From the NCBI GenBank assembly GCA_963682025.1, contig OY821517.1, forward strand, positions 336,579,144-336,643,143: a stretch of DNA of 64,000 nucleotides, in the 5' to 3' direction. Made by a program: the position numbers and the translations under genes. Each line of letters opens with the position of its first letter. Within the stretch, counting starts at the first letter, position 1. The DNA comes from Cordilura impudica (taxonomy: Eukaryota > Arthropoda > Insecta > Diptera > Scathophagidae). The notes beneath the pieces were generated by a model that searched no databases, was not told the origin of the DNA, and saw only the letters and a program-made list of their open reading frames with translations. Of the stretch, positions 44,207 through 55,825 are shown piece after piece.

Positions 44207-44567
44207 AACAAGTAAGGGTGCTGAATTCAGCTATGCTGGACTTATTTCGCTATTTATAACAAATGTAAACAAAATGTTTAGGAATCTAAACCATTTGATG
44301 AACACTACATTACTACAATAAACTCACTATATTTTTATCATTTTTTAGAGGTGTCTTCATATTTTTGGACATGGCATAATGAAGCCTGATTTATCCCTGC
44401 TCGAAATGTGAATGAGCACGATTTCCACAGATAGACGGACGGAAATCGTTATATCGACTCGAGTGTTCATAAGTATCAAGAATATATGGGGTCGCAAATT
44501 TCTTTTATCGATTAGTTAGAAACGGAATTACAAACGCATAGTGGTGAGGAGGGTATAAAAATACTTC
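44207..44567 (-). mobile_element. Second mini-me-like subfamily (about 360 bp)
   Basis: It begins AAAAAACAAGTAAGGGTGCTG and ends ATAGTGGTGAGGAGGGTATA. An internal CAGATAGACGGACGG is a short (GACG)n equivalent of the GTCY tract, followed by TATATCGACTCGAGTGTTC. End words (AACAAGTAAG, GTGGT...GGGTATA) and order agree with the main family; the body differs. It is a separate, shorter subfamily. Confidence 0.55.
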
Positions 44568-44569
44568 AC

Positions 44570-45640
44570 TTAAAATTTTTTTTTCATTACAACAAATTTC
44601 CCTTAAAATTTTTCTCCTCAAATTTGTTTATCGTAAATTATTTCTGAACCCGGAAACAATCGTTTTCACCTAAATTATTTTTCACCTTAAACATTTTTTT
44701 TAACCTTAAATTATTTTCGCCTAAAAAGTTTATCTTCTCAATTTTTAAAACATTTAAACCTAAAGAAGAAAAAATATGTTTCATATAAATTATATTTTCA
44801 TCTTAAAAATTTTGTCACTTCAAAATTTTTTTGTCTTAAAATGTTTTCTTTTCTAAATTTGTATCCTTTAAAAATATTTTTTTTTCTGTTTTTCCTAATT
44901 TTAAAATATCGTTTTTTCACATGAAACAATTTTATACATGAAATTGATTGGCGCTTTAAAATTTTTTTGAGTTCAAAACATGTGTTTACCTCAAAGAATA
45001 TTTTTATAAAAAAAAAAAAAAAAAAAAAAAATCCCAAAATTTTCTCCATAAAGTTATTAACAAAAGGAAGAAATATACCAAATATTTAATAAAAAATTTT
45101 TTTGTATTTTTTATCACAAAAATTTTTTTCTCAAAAAAAAAAAAACATTTTAATATACCAATTTTTTTTTTTAATATTTCATTTTTTGTTTTTTCATCCA
45201 AAAAATTTTTTTTATCCAAAAATAATTATTTTAATATTTATTTCACTTCAAAATCTTTTCATCCAAAAATTTTTTTTATCCAAAAAAAGTTGTATTATCC
45301 AAATTTTTTATCCAAAAAAAATTTTTCAAAAATACTTTTATCCAAACATTTTTTTTATCCAAAAAATATCCAAATTTTAAATCTAAAAAAAATTTTTTCC
45401 CTTATTACAAAGAACTTTTTCCCATAAAAAATGTAATATTGAGTTTCATATTTTAATTTATGTACTATTCCATCGAAGCACGGTTTACCCAAATGATGGA
45501 AAATAGCCAAATGTTTCTGCACAAAATTGTTTCATCTAAAAATATTTTTTAAACATAATAATTTATGTCACCTTTAACTTAATTTCAAAAATGTTTACTT
45601 CAGATTTGTATTCGCAAAAAAAAAAAAATTGATTAATTTG
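44570..45640 (+). repeat. T-rich minisatellite: CACCTTAAA then ATCCAAAAAATTTTT units
   Basis: Up to about 45000 the units are CACCTTAAA/TTTT. From 45190 to 45400 a different unit, TTTTATCCAAAAAA, repeats about ten times. Poly(A) at 45009-45030. Confidence 0.55.
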
Positions 45641-45689
45641 TTAGTGATACTTTTCTAAATGCATTTTTGGAAGATGTTTAAAAGAATTT

Positions 45690-45935
45690 TCTAACCAATG
45701 CAGGCGCGTCTTAAATATAATGTTGTTGGCGATTTTTGGATTTTTATTTAACCGAATATGGTGAACCGTTTTCAAGTTATTCCTATATATGTAGTGGAAG
45801 TGCCTTAATTTTGGACATAACGGACGAAAAGTCGAGCTGATAGAAAAAAAAAACTGCAGATTTGGATTCAGCGTCCCAAATAACCTTAAAAACAAGAGTC
45901 AGTTTTTAAACAACAAAAACCTTCTTCCCTTGTGT
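45690..45935 (-). mobile_element. Family III fragment, copy d
   Basis: The minus strand reads GGGACGCTGAATCCAAATC, CAGCTCGACTTTTCGTCC and CTTGAAAACGGTTCACCAT, matching 30615-30745 of copy c in the same order. Only this module is present. Confidence 0.65.
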
Positions 45936-46200
45936 AATCAGTACTCCAAAAATAATCCGTAAAGGACAACTCTTAGTTATATCCCCCATATAAAGCCGCT
46001 TCCCGATATTCACTTAATCCTATCAAAAAACAAAAATATTAAACAGATTTTTCTCAAATTTTGTTTGTATATGTTTTTGCAAAACATAAGTGACTTTAAC
46101 AAATTTGTTCAGGATCGGTACATTTTTCGACCTAGTCACCATATAAATATAGCACTCGATATGAACTTTTTCTGATCAGTAGACAAAAAAATTAATAAAA
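45936..46200 (+). mobile_element. mini-me/DINE-1-like fragment, copy I
   Basis: CCCCATATAAAGCCGCTTCCCG, CAAATTTTGTTTGTATATG and CGACCTAGTCACCATATA match the right-central part of full copies; both ends are missing. It directly follows family III copy d. Confidence 0.65.
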
Positions 46201-46345
46201 TTTTTTCACCTCAATAATTTTTTGCCCTCAAAAATTTTTTCTCAAAATTTTTTTCACGTCAAAGCGTTTATCACCTCAAAAATATTTTATAAAATATTAT
46301 TTTTCACCTCAAATTTTTTTTCACCTCAAAAAATATTTTTACCTT
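46201..46345 (+). repeat. Short CACCTCAAAATTTTT tract
   Basis: Six to seven units (TTTTTCACCTCAAT, TTTTTCACCTCAAAAAATA) with less divergence than in other tracts. Confidence 0.55.
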
Positions 46346-48289
46346 AATAAAAAATTGGTACCATAGAAACTTCGCTATTATCTCCTAAAAATTGTTGCAG
46401 ATTATTTTAAAAAAGATTGTCATAATTTTACAGATGTGACCCATTTTTTATATATTTCTCAATTTGGTTTGTTTCCTGTTACCATTTTACTCTTTTGAGT
46501 CATCAAAACCACTTTAGCTTATATACATATAAATACATATAATTTTGGTAGTTATTTTCTTTGAAATTTTATAATTAACTACCAGAAAATAAAAACATAA
46601 CACCTCAACAATGTTTTAATTCACATATTTACATTATTCAAGTGATGTGTGAAGTATGAATATTTTATCGTTTCGCACTTGTTCTGTATTCATGTTGGCC
46701 CCGAACAAAATTTGCAAGAATATCTTGTTTTGATAGCATAAATTCAGACAACATTCAAAACATTCAAATCTTATGGGAGAAAAATACAATTATGAGTATT
46801 TAAAACGACAATTGTGCATGATTTGATAAAAATAAAAAAAAAAACTAATGAATTTTGATTTATTAACACAAAAAATTAAGACTGGTTAAATTAAGCCAAG
46901 GTATACCACACACACATACACATAGATAACAACATTCAACAATTTTATTGCGTTGAAACAAATCCAACACTTCACTACTAACAAAAATTGTTGCAACTTG
47001 CAGGCAGCACAATTTGAATGAGGGCGGTTTTGTGAATTTATTTTTAGCTTTTAATAATGAAGTTGTGCAAATAAAGTACATGCGACTAACAATAGTGCAC
47101 AGCTCTGAATTGATTAAAAAATAATAAAATTATATAAGAGAACAGGTAGTAGAAATACATAACCCTATTAAATATTGCCGGCTTTTTTATATTGCTCAAA
47201 GCAGAATATTGATTTTTACACTTTGTAATAAAGATTTGTTATTAAATATGAATAATTAATTCTAAATGAAAAAAAAACCTACACATAGTGGGCGTTAAAA
47301 ATGTATATAAATTGAATTAATTATAAACTGCTTAAAATAAACTAAAGATTGCTGTAAAAAGAAAAAAAAAATGAAAATCCTTGAAATTATATTAAATCAT
47401 TAAACCAGAACATATCACTTAACATTTTAGTTTTATATAACGACTCACGTCACTTAGTTTGTACATTCTTTAAATGGTGTTGCAAAGTATTTTAAATATT
47501 TTTTGCGTTCAGAAATTTTATGAAATTCATTCACATTCAATTATTTTAATACTTTTTAGGCGGTAAAAATAAAAAATATCTTAATGAATTCAAGTAGGAA
47601 AATAATCGCAAAATTTAGCTACAACATCTTACGCATAACAATGATTTGTCACTGCGAATGAAAAAAAAAAAAAAAAAACAGAAAAATGAAACAGAAACAG
47701 TAACAGTCAGTATAAATTAAACTAGACAAACATGCAACCAACCGATCAGCCATCAAAATATTTACTGTCAATATTGTTGCAATCATTGACAATCAATTGA
47801 TTGTAGTCCACAAACAGTCAATTACAAATTGTGATTTTGCTTTTACATTTTATATTTCATTTTCACTTTACTAGGCCGAAAGAAAGAGAAAAAAAAAAAA
47901 ACAATTGCAGTGCTAAATACAGCATATGCCAGTCAATACTCGTATTAACATTAACAATTTTTTTGGGACTGATGTCAGGAACATTTAAAAATGTTGTTAT
48001 GAATATGGACATATGTACACGTAAGTGTACAAGTACAACAAGTTAATATGCATAATATTCGATAAGATGAGATTAATACAAGTGAAAAAGTTATACTGGT
48101 ATGTCTAGGTCGACCGTAAGTTAACCTACCCAAAAATGTTATTTTCTCCAAAATTAATCAGATTTAAGGTGAGGTCTGTAGTATATAAATTACGCTTACA
48201 CTAAACTTAAATGAGATTTTTAATATTTTTTTTAATATCTTATAGCCAATCGTCTAAATCACCAGTTAACAAATTGGCGAAAATCATTT
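46346..48289. other. AT-rich intergenic sequence; weak promoter-like site
   Basis: CACACACATACACA at 46910-46922. At 47710-47750, CAGTATAAATTAAAC is followed about 30 bp on by GATCAGCCATCA, a spacing that fits TATA box plus initiator, but I cannot identify a gene downstream; a frame to 48046 has no recognisable similarity. Confidence 0.35.
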
Positions 48290-48815
48290 TTAACAAACTG
48301 CTACTTTTTTAGAAAATGTTTTTAAAAAAGTGATTTTTTTTTAAGAAAAAATACTTTTTGAATAAAAGATACATTTTAAGAAAATTTACTTTTTTTAAGT
48401 AAGGGAACTATTTAAGCAAAAGTTCTTTTAAAAAAAAAACCAATTTTTAGATAAGGCACTTTTTCAAATAGGTACTTGAAGAAGAAATAACTTTTTTAAG
48501 AAAAGGCACTTTTTCAAAAAGGTACTTGAAGAAAAAATATTTTGAAACCAAGTTGTTAAAAAAAGTTTTTTCATAAAAAAAAGAATTTTTGCATATGTAC
48601 TTTTATAAGAAAAGGGCACTTTTTCAAAAAGGTACTTGAAGAAAAAGTATATTTATAAACAAGTTGTTCTTAAAAAAGTACTTTTATAAAAAAATAATGT
48701 TTTTTTTCTACTTTTATCAAGGAAAAGTATTTTTTTTAAAGAAAATGTACTTTTTAAGAAATCTTATTTTTTTTTTTCAAAAGGGGGTTTTTTAAGATAC
48801 TCTTTTATATATATA

Positions 48816-49238
48816 TCTGTGGTCATAAGCATTAACCGCCTAAGTCGAAAATCATGCTTTCGAGAAAAATAACTTTTTATATAAATAAAATGGGGCTTCA
48901 TTACGACTTAGGTCAGTTTTCATTAATAACTTTTTAATAAAGAGTGTTAGAGAATTGGGGACTCCACGTAAATATAAAGCGTTTTTAGTAGAATGTGATA
49001 GCATACATAACTAAAATCGTCGAAAATCATGCTTGCGAGAAACATAACTGTTTATATAAATGTAATGGGGCTTCATTACGACTTAGGTCGGTATGTTTTC
49101 ATAAATAACTTTTTAATAAACAGTGTTAGAGAAATGGGGATTTTACAGAAATATAAAGCGTTTTTAGTAAACATGATAGCATAATTAACTCAAATCGTTC
49201 TTAAGTCGACTTAGGCGGTTATCTCTTGTGACCACAGA
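48816..49238 (+). mobile_element. 423-bp TA-flanked MITE, copy 2, with internal duplication
   Basis: The ends TCTGTGGTCATAAG and (inverted) TCTGTGGTCACAAG are flanked by TA (48814-48815, 49239-49240). An internal unit beginning TCGAAAATCATGCTT is present twice, about 174 bp apart (48847 and 49020). Apart from that the sequence matches the 249-bp copy at 30129, in inverse orientation. It sits inside the GTACTTTT minisatellite. Confidence 0.8.
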
Positions 49239-50782
49239 TATAAAAAAATGGCACTTTAAGAAATATTTTGTTTTAAGAAGAAGTACTTTCTTAAGAAAAA
49301 GCACTATTTTAGCAAAGGTACTTTTTTAAGGGAAGGTACTTTTGAAGAAAGGTTTTTTTCAAAAAAAGTGTTCATTAAGAAAAGGTACTTTGAAGAAATG
49401 TAACTTTTTTTAAGAAAAGGTGCTATTTAAGAAAATGTATTCCCTTAAAAAGATGTGTTTTTTTATCAAAAAAATACTTTTGTAAAAAATTTAACTTTTT
49501 AAAAAAGTTAAAGTACAAGTATTTACTTTCTTAAAAAAAGCCCTATTTTGCAAAGGTACTTTTTTAAGAAAAGGTACTATTAACCAAAAAGTATTTTTAA
49601 TAAAATATAACTTTTTCAAGAAAAGTTACTTTTTTAAAGAAAATTTTCTCAAGAAAACTTAAAAAAAAAATGCTTTCTTAAAAAAAATCACTTATTTAAT
49701 AACTTAAAATAAGGCACTTTAGAAAAAGCTTTTAAAAAAATTTTCTTTTTAAGAAAGGTTACTATTTAAGCAGAAATAATTTTTAAGGAAATCTACGTTT
49801 ATAGGGAAAGTTTTTTTAAAAGGTGCTTAAGGAAAAACTAATTTTTTTTTTAACAAAATTCACTTTTTTTAAGAAAAAGTAGTTTTTGTAGAAAATGTAT
49901 TTATTAACAAAGGGTACATTTTAAGAAAATTTGTATTTTAAAGAAAGGGTATTTTTGAAGAAAATGTACTATTTGAAGAAAATTTACTTTTAAAAAAAAT
50001 GTACTTTTTTAAGAAAATTTACTTTTTTAACAAAATGTACTTTTTCAGAAATGGCAATATTTAAGAAAGGGAACGCCCATAAAGAAAATTACTTCTTTAG
50101 GAAAGATACTTTAGGACAAAGTATGTTTTTAGAAGTTTTTTTTGGAGAAAGGTATTTTTTTTAATACTCTTGTTTCAAAATAAGGTAGTTTTTTTTAAGA
50201 AAGGTTACTTTTTAAGGAACTTAACTTTTTAAGAGTATCTTTTCTTTTTAAGAGAATGTACTTTAAGAAAAATTACTTTTTTTTAGCAAAAAGTACTTTT
50301 AAGAAAGTACTTTTCAGAAAAACCACTTCTATCAGGAAATGTGTTTGTTTAAAAAAGATGCTTTAAGAAAAATTACTTTTATAAGAAAAGGTACATTTTA
50401 AGAAAAAGCAATAGTACTTTTTTTAAGAAAAGCTTCTCTTTTAAGGTAGGTACTTTTTAAAAAAAGAAAATTTACATTATAAGAAAATATACTATTGAAG
50501 AAAACATATTTTTTTGAGGGAAGGTACTTTCCTAATAAAGTTATTTTTTAAAATAATATCCCTTTTAAAAGAAGGTACTTTTTGAGGAAAGGAAATTTAC
50601 TTTTATAAAAAAATTTATTTATTATAAAATTTCTGTTAGAGAAGTAAATTTTTAAGAAGTACTTAAGAGAAAGCACTATATCAGCAAATGCACTTTTTTT
50701 TAAAAAAGGTCCTTTAAAAAAAAGATATTTCAAGAAAATTTTCTTTTTAAGGTAATTTTTAAGAAAATGTCCTTTTAGGAGG

Positions 50783-50886
50783 AACTATTACTTTATGGAA
50801 ACGTACTTTTTTTTAACAAAATTACTTTTGGAGAAACTATTACTTTATGGAAACGTACTTTTTTTTAACAAAATTACTTTTGTAAA
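50783..50886. repeat. 52-bp tandem duplication within the minisatellite
   Basis: Two near-identical 52-bp copies (ACTATTACTTTATGGAAACG...) show a recent local duplication in an otherwise diverged tract. Confidence 0.7.
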
Positions 50887-52054
50887 AGTAATTTTTTAAG
50901 AAAATTTACTTTTTAATAAAAGCTACTTTTATATTGAGTAGTCCTGGAAGAACAGGTACTCCAAGAATAAGTTTTTTTTTTAAGAAATAGTACTTTTTTA
51001 GGAAGTACTTTTGAGAAAAGCTACTTCTATAAGAAAGGTTCTTTTTTAAAAAAGATACTTCAAGTAAAAGTACTTTCTGAAGAAAAAAAGAAAAATTACT
51101 TTCTTAAATAAGCACTTTTTTAAAAAAAGTACTTTACAACAAGCAAAGGTATTTTTTTTTTTTAAGAAAAGGAAATTTTTAAAGAAAGGTAATTTTTTAA
51201 ATTAATTTTTTTTAAATTAACTTTTTTAAAAAGGTATTTTGTAAAAAAAAGGTACTTAAAAAATATATTTTTTAAAAAAAGATGTTTTTTTTTTTAAATG
51301 GTATTTTTTTTAACAAATTTATTTTTGTTAAAATTAAAAAAAGATATTTTTTAAATAAAAGTTATTTTTAAAAAAAAATATTAGCTATTCAAGAAATTTA
51401 CTTTTTTTTAGAAAATTTACTTTTTAAGAAAATTTACTTTGACAGAAAGCAACTTTTCTTTAAGAAAATGTTCTTTTTTAAGAAAAGTTACTATTTAAGA
51501 AAAATTAGTTTTTTTTTAAGAAAAACCACTTTTATGCGGAATAGTACTTTGTTAATATGCTACTTTAAGAAAAGCGTCTTTAGGAAACAATACCTTTTTT
51601 TTAATAAAATGTACCTATTTTATTTTTAAGAAAAAGTACTTTTTGAAAAAAATTTATTTTTTAAGAGAAGGTACTTGTTAAGAAAAGGTACTTTTTAGGA
51701 ATATGTACTTTTTAAAGAAAGGGTACTTTTTTTAATAAAATGTGCCGTTTTAAGAAAATGTAATTTTTAAGAAAATGCTATTTTTAAGAAAAGGCACTTT
51801 TTTCAGAAATGACACTATTTAAGCAAATGTAGTTTTTTTAAGAAAATATACTTCCATAACGAAATCGAACTTTTTAAGAAAAATAATTTAAGAAAAATTA
51901 TTTGTTTTCAAAAAAATTTTTTTTAAAAGGTACATTTTAAGAAAATTAATTTTTTTAAGAAATGGTTTAGTTTTGTAAAGCTGCTTTTTTCAAGAATATG
52001 TACTTGTTTTAAGATAAGGAATGAGATCGAAAAATCTAAACATACATAAAATGT

Positions 52055-52935
52055 ATTAATAACGAAACCATTGGGCGTAATATTTTATATTGTTTTTTAT
52101 TTAATTGAAATTATATTAAAGCTTATAAAGATAATTTATAAAGTTCTCATTACTACTTATGAACTTATGGACCTCTTTCAAAAGCTCTTCTATCCCTGTT
52201 TAAAATCTTTCACATTTTGGGACTCCTTTTTTGTGCTTTTAAACGCAATCTCCACTGTCCTAAGTTCTCCATAGTTTGGAGGATTTGTGTCCCTTAATAC
52301 TAAAACCACGTTATTGTTCATGTATCACTCAAGAACTTTCTTACCGTAGTGAGAGGATGCCACATTGGGAAAAAAATATGGGGACACATTGGGTTGGCTT
52401 ATAAAAGGAAGAACTTTTTTTTTAAACACTCCTTAATAAAAATTTCGGTATTTTTAGAGTCCGTTGTAACAAATGACTTGCTCCTTTTGCCACAAGTGCA
52501 TATTGATTGTCATACCAGGAAATTTGTTTTTTTAAATTTTGTCTGCTTTGGGTCCTTTCTTCAACATTTCCTCGATCAGCAGCGACTTAAAGGTTTTGAC
52601 AGGGAAGCTGCGAAAAATCTGTCAGTATATACGTTTCGTCGACCTTTATTTTTTTTTTTTTAAATGAAATATAATATCATTTTCGGGCTCTGTTTTTGGC
52701 CCCCAAATTTTTTAAAAAGTTCGTGTCAGGAACGTTTTGGCCTTTGTATGTTTTTAAACCTGCATTGGCTTTAACTTTTCGTACCGAGTCCTGAGCTAAC
52801 CGGGCTGCTTTGATGCCGTATGTGTTGGTAGCTCTTTTCGATATGGTTTCTAGTTTCTTGGCCTTTCTTTCTTCCCTAACCTGGTTTCCGAGCAAGGGTA
52901 ATATTATTCTGATACATTATGATAACATTTGACAG
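52055..52935 (-). pseudogene. Tc1/mariner transposase relic, DD37E-like
   Basis: Reading the minus strand from 52935: RKPG*GRKKG (GRPR-like basic hinge), a helix-turn-helix region ending VRKVKANAGLKTYKGQNVPD, then KNRARK. Next, VDETYILTDFSQLPCQN is the first catalytic Asp block (DDETY in relatives), then ADRGNVEER, SWYDNQYALVAKG and IFIKECLKKK. After a frameshift come PNVASSHYGKKVLE (second Asp replaced by Asn), NNNVVLVLRDTNPPNYGEL and RTVEIAFKSTKKE (Glu kept). Spacing from that Asn to the Glu is 37 residues, which fits the DD37E group. Stops and at least two frameshifts; TIRs not found. Confidence 0.7.
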
Positions 52936-53044
52936 CAGACCTTAGAATCTATGACCAACTATTCGTAGTACCAAATTGGATTTTGTTTAAAGTTTATAAT
53001 AATTTTAGCATTAATTTTATTCAAACTAACAACACTCACTCCTT

Positions 53045-53350
53045 AATATAAATTTTGTTAAAGAAAAAATACTTTTCCGGCTTCTAACACAAGCCCTTGT
53101 TAAATACATTGATGAGGATCCAAATTTTAAATTTTTAGGGAAGACTTTGGAAACAAAAACAACAAATTGAGATGAAAAAATTTTTAAATTATTTGAAAAA
53201 CTAATACAAAAATTTCTTTCAATTAAATATTCGTACGGAAAATTTCGCAAGGAACTCCATACTATTGCTTTTAATTCGGAAAGGCTACTTAGTTTTATTT
53301 CTAACGGACTAATACTACTAAACCGGAAAAATATCATCAAACAAATATAA
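53045..53350 (+). other. Unrecognised decayed coding-like frame
   Basis: A frame of 101 codons with a single stop (53168-53170) reads KEKILFRLLTQALVKYIDED, then KLFEKLIQKFLSIKYSYGKF, and KELHTIAFNSERLLSFISNG. Composition is amphipathic and more protein-like than the surrounding AT noise. I do not recognise a family. It lies next to, and opposite in strand to, the DD37E relic, so it may be part of another element. Confidence 0.25.
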
Positions 53351-54770
53351 CCAAAGAATTTTATATAAACGACCTTTTAACAACATTTTTTACAGATTTA
53401 CAATCTGCTTCATAAAAACTTTTCAAATAATTCCGAAAATTTTAAAAATATAAATATAAAAAATATAATCTGTTTTTCGAGGCATATTTAAAGTTCTGCA
53501 TAAACAAAACTGACATAATAACAGTTTCAGGTAAATGTTGAAAAATGAATTAAACCTTTTTACTTTTCATTTTAACCTAAATTTACGCCCATTCATAAGT
53601 AGTCAACATGTTTGGTGAGTACTTACTTATATACTTCAGAAACAATTCCAATAAGATTTCAAATTTGCAAAAAAGAATTTGAAAAATGTCTTCAATATCT
53701 TTTGCACAACTCTACAAACATTATCGAAAAAAATCCTGATAACTATCACAACTAAATATTTTGGGGTTGAAATTTATTTTAGAAAGGTTTTTGGCAAAAC
53801 TACAATCAAAGTTAAAAAGAAAGAAAAACTTCCAAAATAAAAAACCAGAACGAAATATTGAAAATACATTTTAAAAAGCTTTAATTTATGGTTTAAGCCA
53901 AACTTAATGAACTTTAAGATAAAACAAACCCAAAAACATAATACAACACAACAACTCTTATTTTAAAATATTAACTTGAAGTCGACAGAAATGTTTTCGA
54001 TATGACTTAAATTATGAGTCGAACTGTTACAATGTATCTGAATCAATGAATCATATGGAATTTCAATTCGATACCACAACAAAAAGGGGTTATTCCTCTT
54101 AAAGAAAAGTAGGTCATCAACAAAGGAAATAAGTTAACATGAAATAACTTGGGATTGTGTTGAGAATATCAACAACAAATTAAAATATAATAAAGAAATA
54201 CCAAAAAAGTTGTTTTTGTTTTGCCTGAAATCCTGAATTAATGTATTTGCCAGAGAATATTTCACATTGTGTATATAAACGGTTGTTTTGCGAAACAAAA
54301 ATAAAAAAACGAAAATAAAACTGAATACAACACAACACACCGCACCACACAGCATTGGATAAACTTAATTAGCATTTGTTTAATATAAATTGTAAGTCCG
54401 ACAACCAGCTGGCCAAGGCTCCACTTCGGTGGTGTTTGCCAAAAATTTGTTAAGGAATTTTAGCTGAAATTCAAAGAAAGATAATTTAAAAGTAAATATG
54501 ACAAAATTGAAACACATGTGTGTACATTAGGGTGGCCCTTAATAAAAAAAGTGTTCAAACTCTCGGAAATATGGAATAGCAAAAAAAAAAAACTAATAAA
54601 TACAAAGTTTTGGGTCAATCAAAAAAATTTAAGGGTGCCTCAACGCGACTGAAAATTTCAAGTGTGTTTATATAGGAAAAATATGACTTTTTTTTTTTCA
54701 GATTTTATGAAAATTTCGTTCTATTTGTTATATGAATCGATATCATTGCTAAATTATCTTTTCAAAAAAT
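53351..54770. other. AT-rich intergenic sequence, no gene recognised
   Basis: CACAACACACCGCACCACACAG at 54329-54350. TTAGGGTGGCCCTTAATAA at 54528 resembles the phrase at 6660 and could be an element end, but no partner end was found. Confidence 0.4.
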
Positions 54771-54878
54771 CTAACTTGAAAATCGAATATAAACTCGAAA
54801 AGAAATAACAAATGCCCCAGACCACTAACTTGAAAATCGAATATAAACTCGAAAAGAAATAACAAATGCCCCAGATCA
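54771..54878. repeat. 54-bp perfect or near-perfect tandem duplication
   Basis: CTAACTTGAAAATCGAATAT starts both units; the only difference seen is a late A/T base (GACCAC versus GATCAC). Recent local duplication. Confidence 0.8.
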
Positions 54879-55269
54879 CTTTTGTGCCAAAAATTCTAGG
54901 TCATGAAATGTGATGAACATTTTTTCAACTTTAACAAATTGATTAAAGCCTTAATTTATTTTTGATCTCTATACTTATAAGCACTCAGTTATGAAGCATT
55001 GTTTTATTAACACGTTGTTTAACCTATTGCGAAATGAGACCAAAGATGGAAAATTTTTTTGATAAAACTATGAAAACTCCTTTTTTAAGTTTTAAAAAAT
55101 TTTCTTAAACGAAATTTTAAAAAATGCATCTGGCGCTTTAAGGTTTTGTTAAATATATGTATATTAGAGATTAACTGTGTTAATTTTTAAGTAAACTCCT
55201 CTGCTAGAATTTTTTTTACAAGGAATTTTTTTTTTTGCAGATTTCGAGAAAAATTAGTTTTTTGTGCAA
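54879..55269. other. AT-rich sequence, no feature recognised
   Basis: No genes or element ends up to the Helitron boundary. Confidence 0.4.
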
Positions 55270-55646
55270 TCTATAATTTTAATAGGCTAGGCGATTTCTT
55301 GTGACCGATGTTTTGTTCTACAGTTTTATCCCGATTTTGACGAAACGTATATTATTTGAAAGGTGTTTCTTTTTAGCCGTTTTGCAGATTTACGGATTTT
55401 TAAATTTTTTCCTTTATTTGGAGTAAATTACATTTAAAATTGCTACTAACACATACATAAAATTATACAATGCTAGGTGTGTGTTTTTTAAATTTGTTAA
55501 TGTGTTACTAATAAAAATGAGTTTGTTTTTTGTATTGATTTGTGAATTGGCTATAAATGATTATCATACCTTTAGGGTCTTTATTTAATGAAAAAATAAA
55601 AATTCCTAGAATTTGCGCTCGAATTTCGAGGGCTGGAATCTGCTAG
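55270..55646 (+). mobile_element. Short non-autonomous Helitron, copy 5
   Basis: A|TCTATAATTTTAATAGGCTAGG start (TC at 55270-55271), hairpin CTCGAATTTCGAG (about 55618-55630), CTAG at 55643-55646 followed by T. 377 bp. Very close to copy 4 (39637-40010). Confidence 0.85.
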
Positions 55647-55825
55647 TATTCATTAAATGTACTCTTTCTAAATAATTTGTATGAAAAATTTATCATTTTC
55701 TACTTTCAAATGTTATATTTTATCTTAATAGCCTACGGTTTGGGAAAAAAATTGTATGACCCCATTATCCCCATTATCACATATGACCCCAAGCTAATAA
55801 AAAATAATTTATTCAAAAAAAGATA
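55647..55825. other. AT-rich sequence, no feature recognised
   Basis: Short spacer; ATGACCCCATTATCCCCATTATC at 55770 is a small direct repetition. Confidence 0.35.

Larger units (their letters stand above)
48290..52020 (+). repeat. Degenerate AAGAAAAGGTACTTTTTT minisatellite, 3.7 kb
   Basis: Almost every 15-25 bp shows a unit of the type TTTTTAAGAAAAGGTACTTT, with variants (AAAATTTACTTT, AAAGTACTTTTT, GGAAACGTACTTT). Because GTAC is self-complementary and A and T blocks alternate, single units can form small hairpins. No coding. The tract is broken once by a MITE. Confidence 0.75.

Noticed and set aside
47831..48046. 71-codon frame ending CTRKCTSTTS
   Set aside because: Begins without ATG, has an internal poly(A)-encoded lysine stretch and no similarity I recognise.
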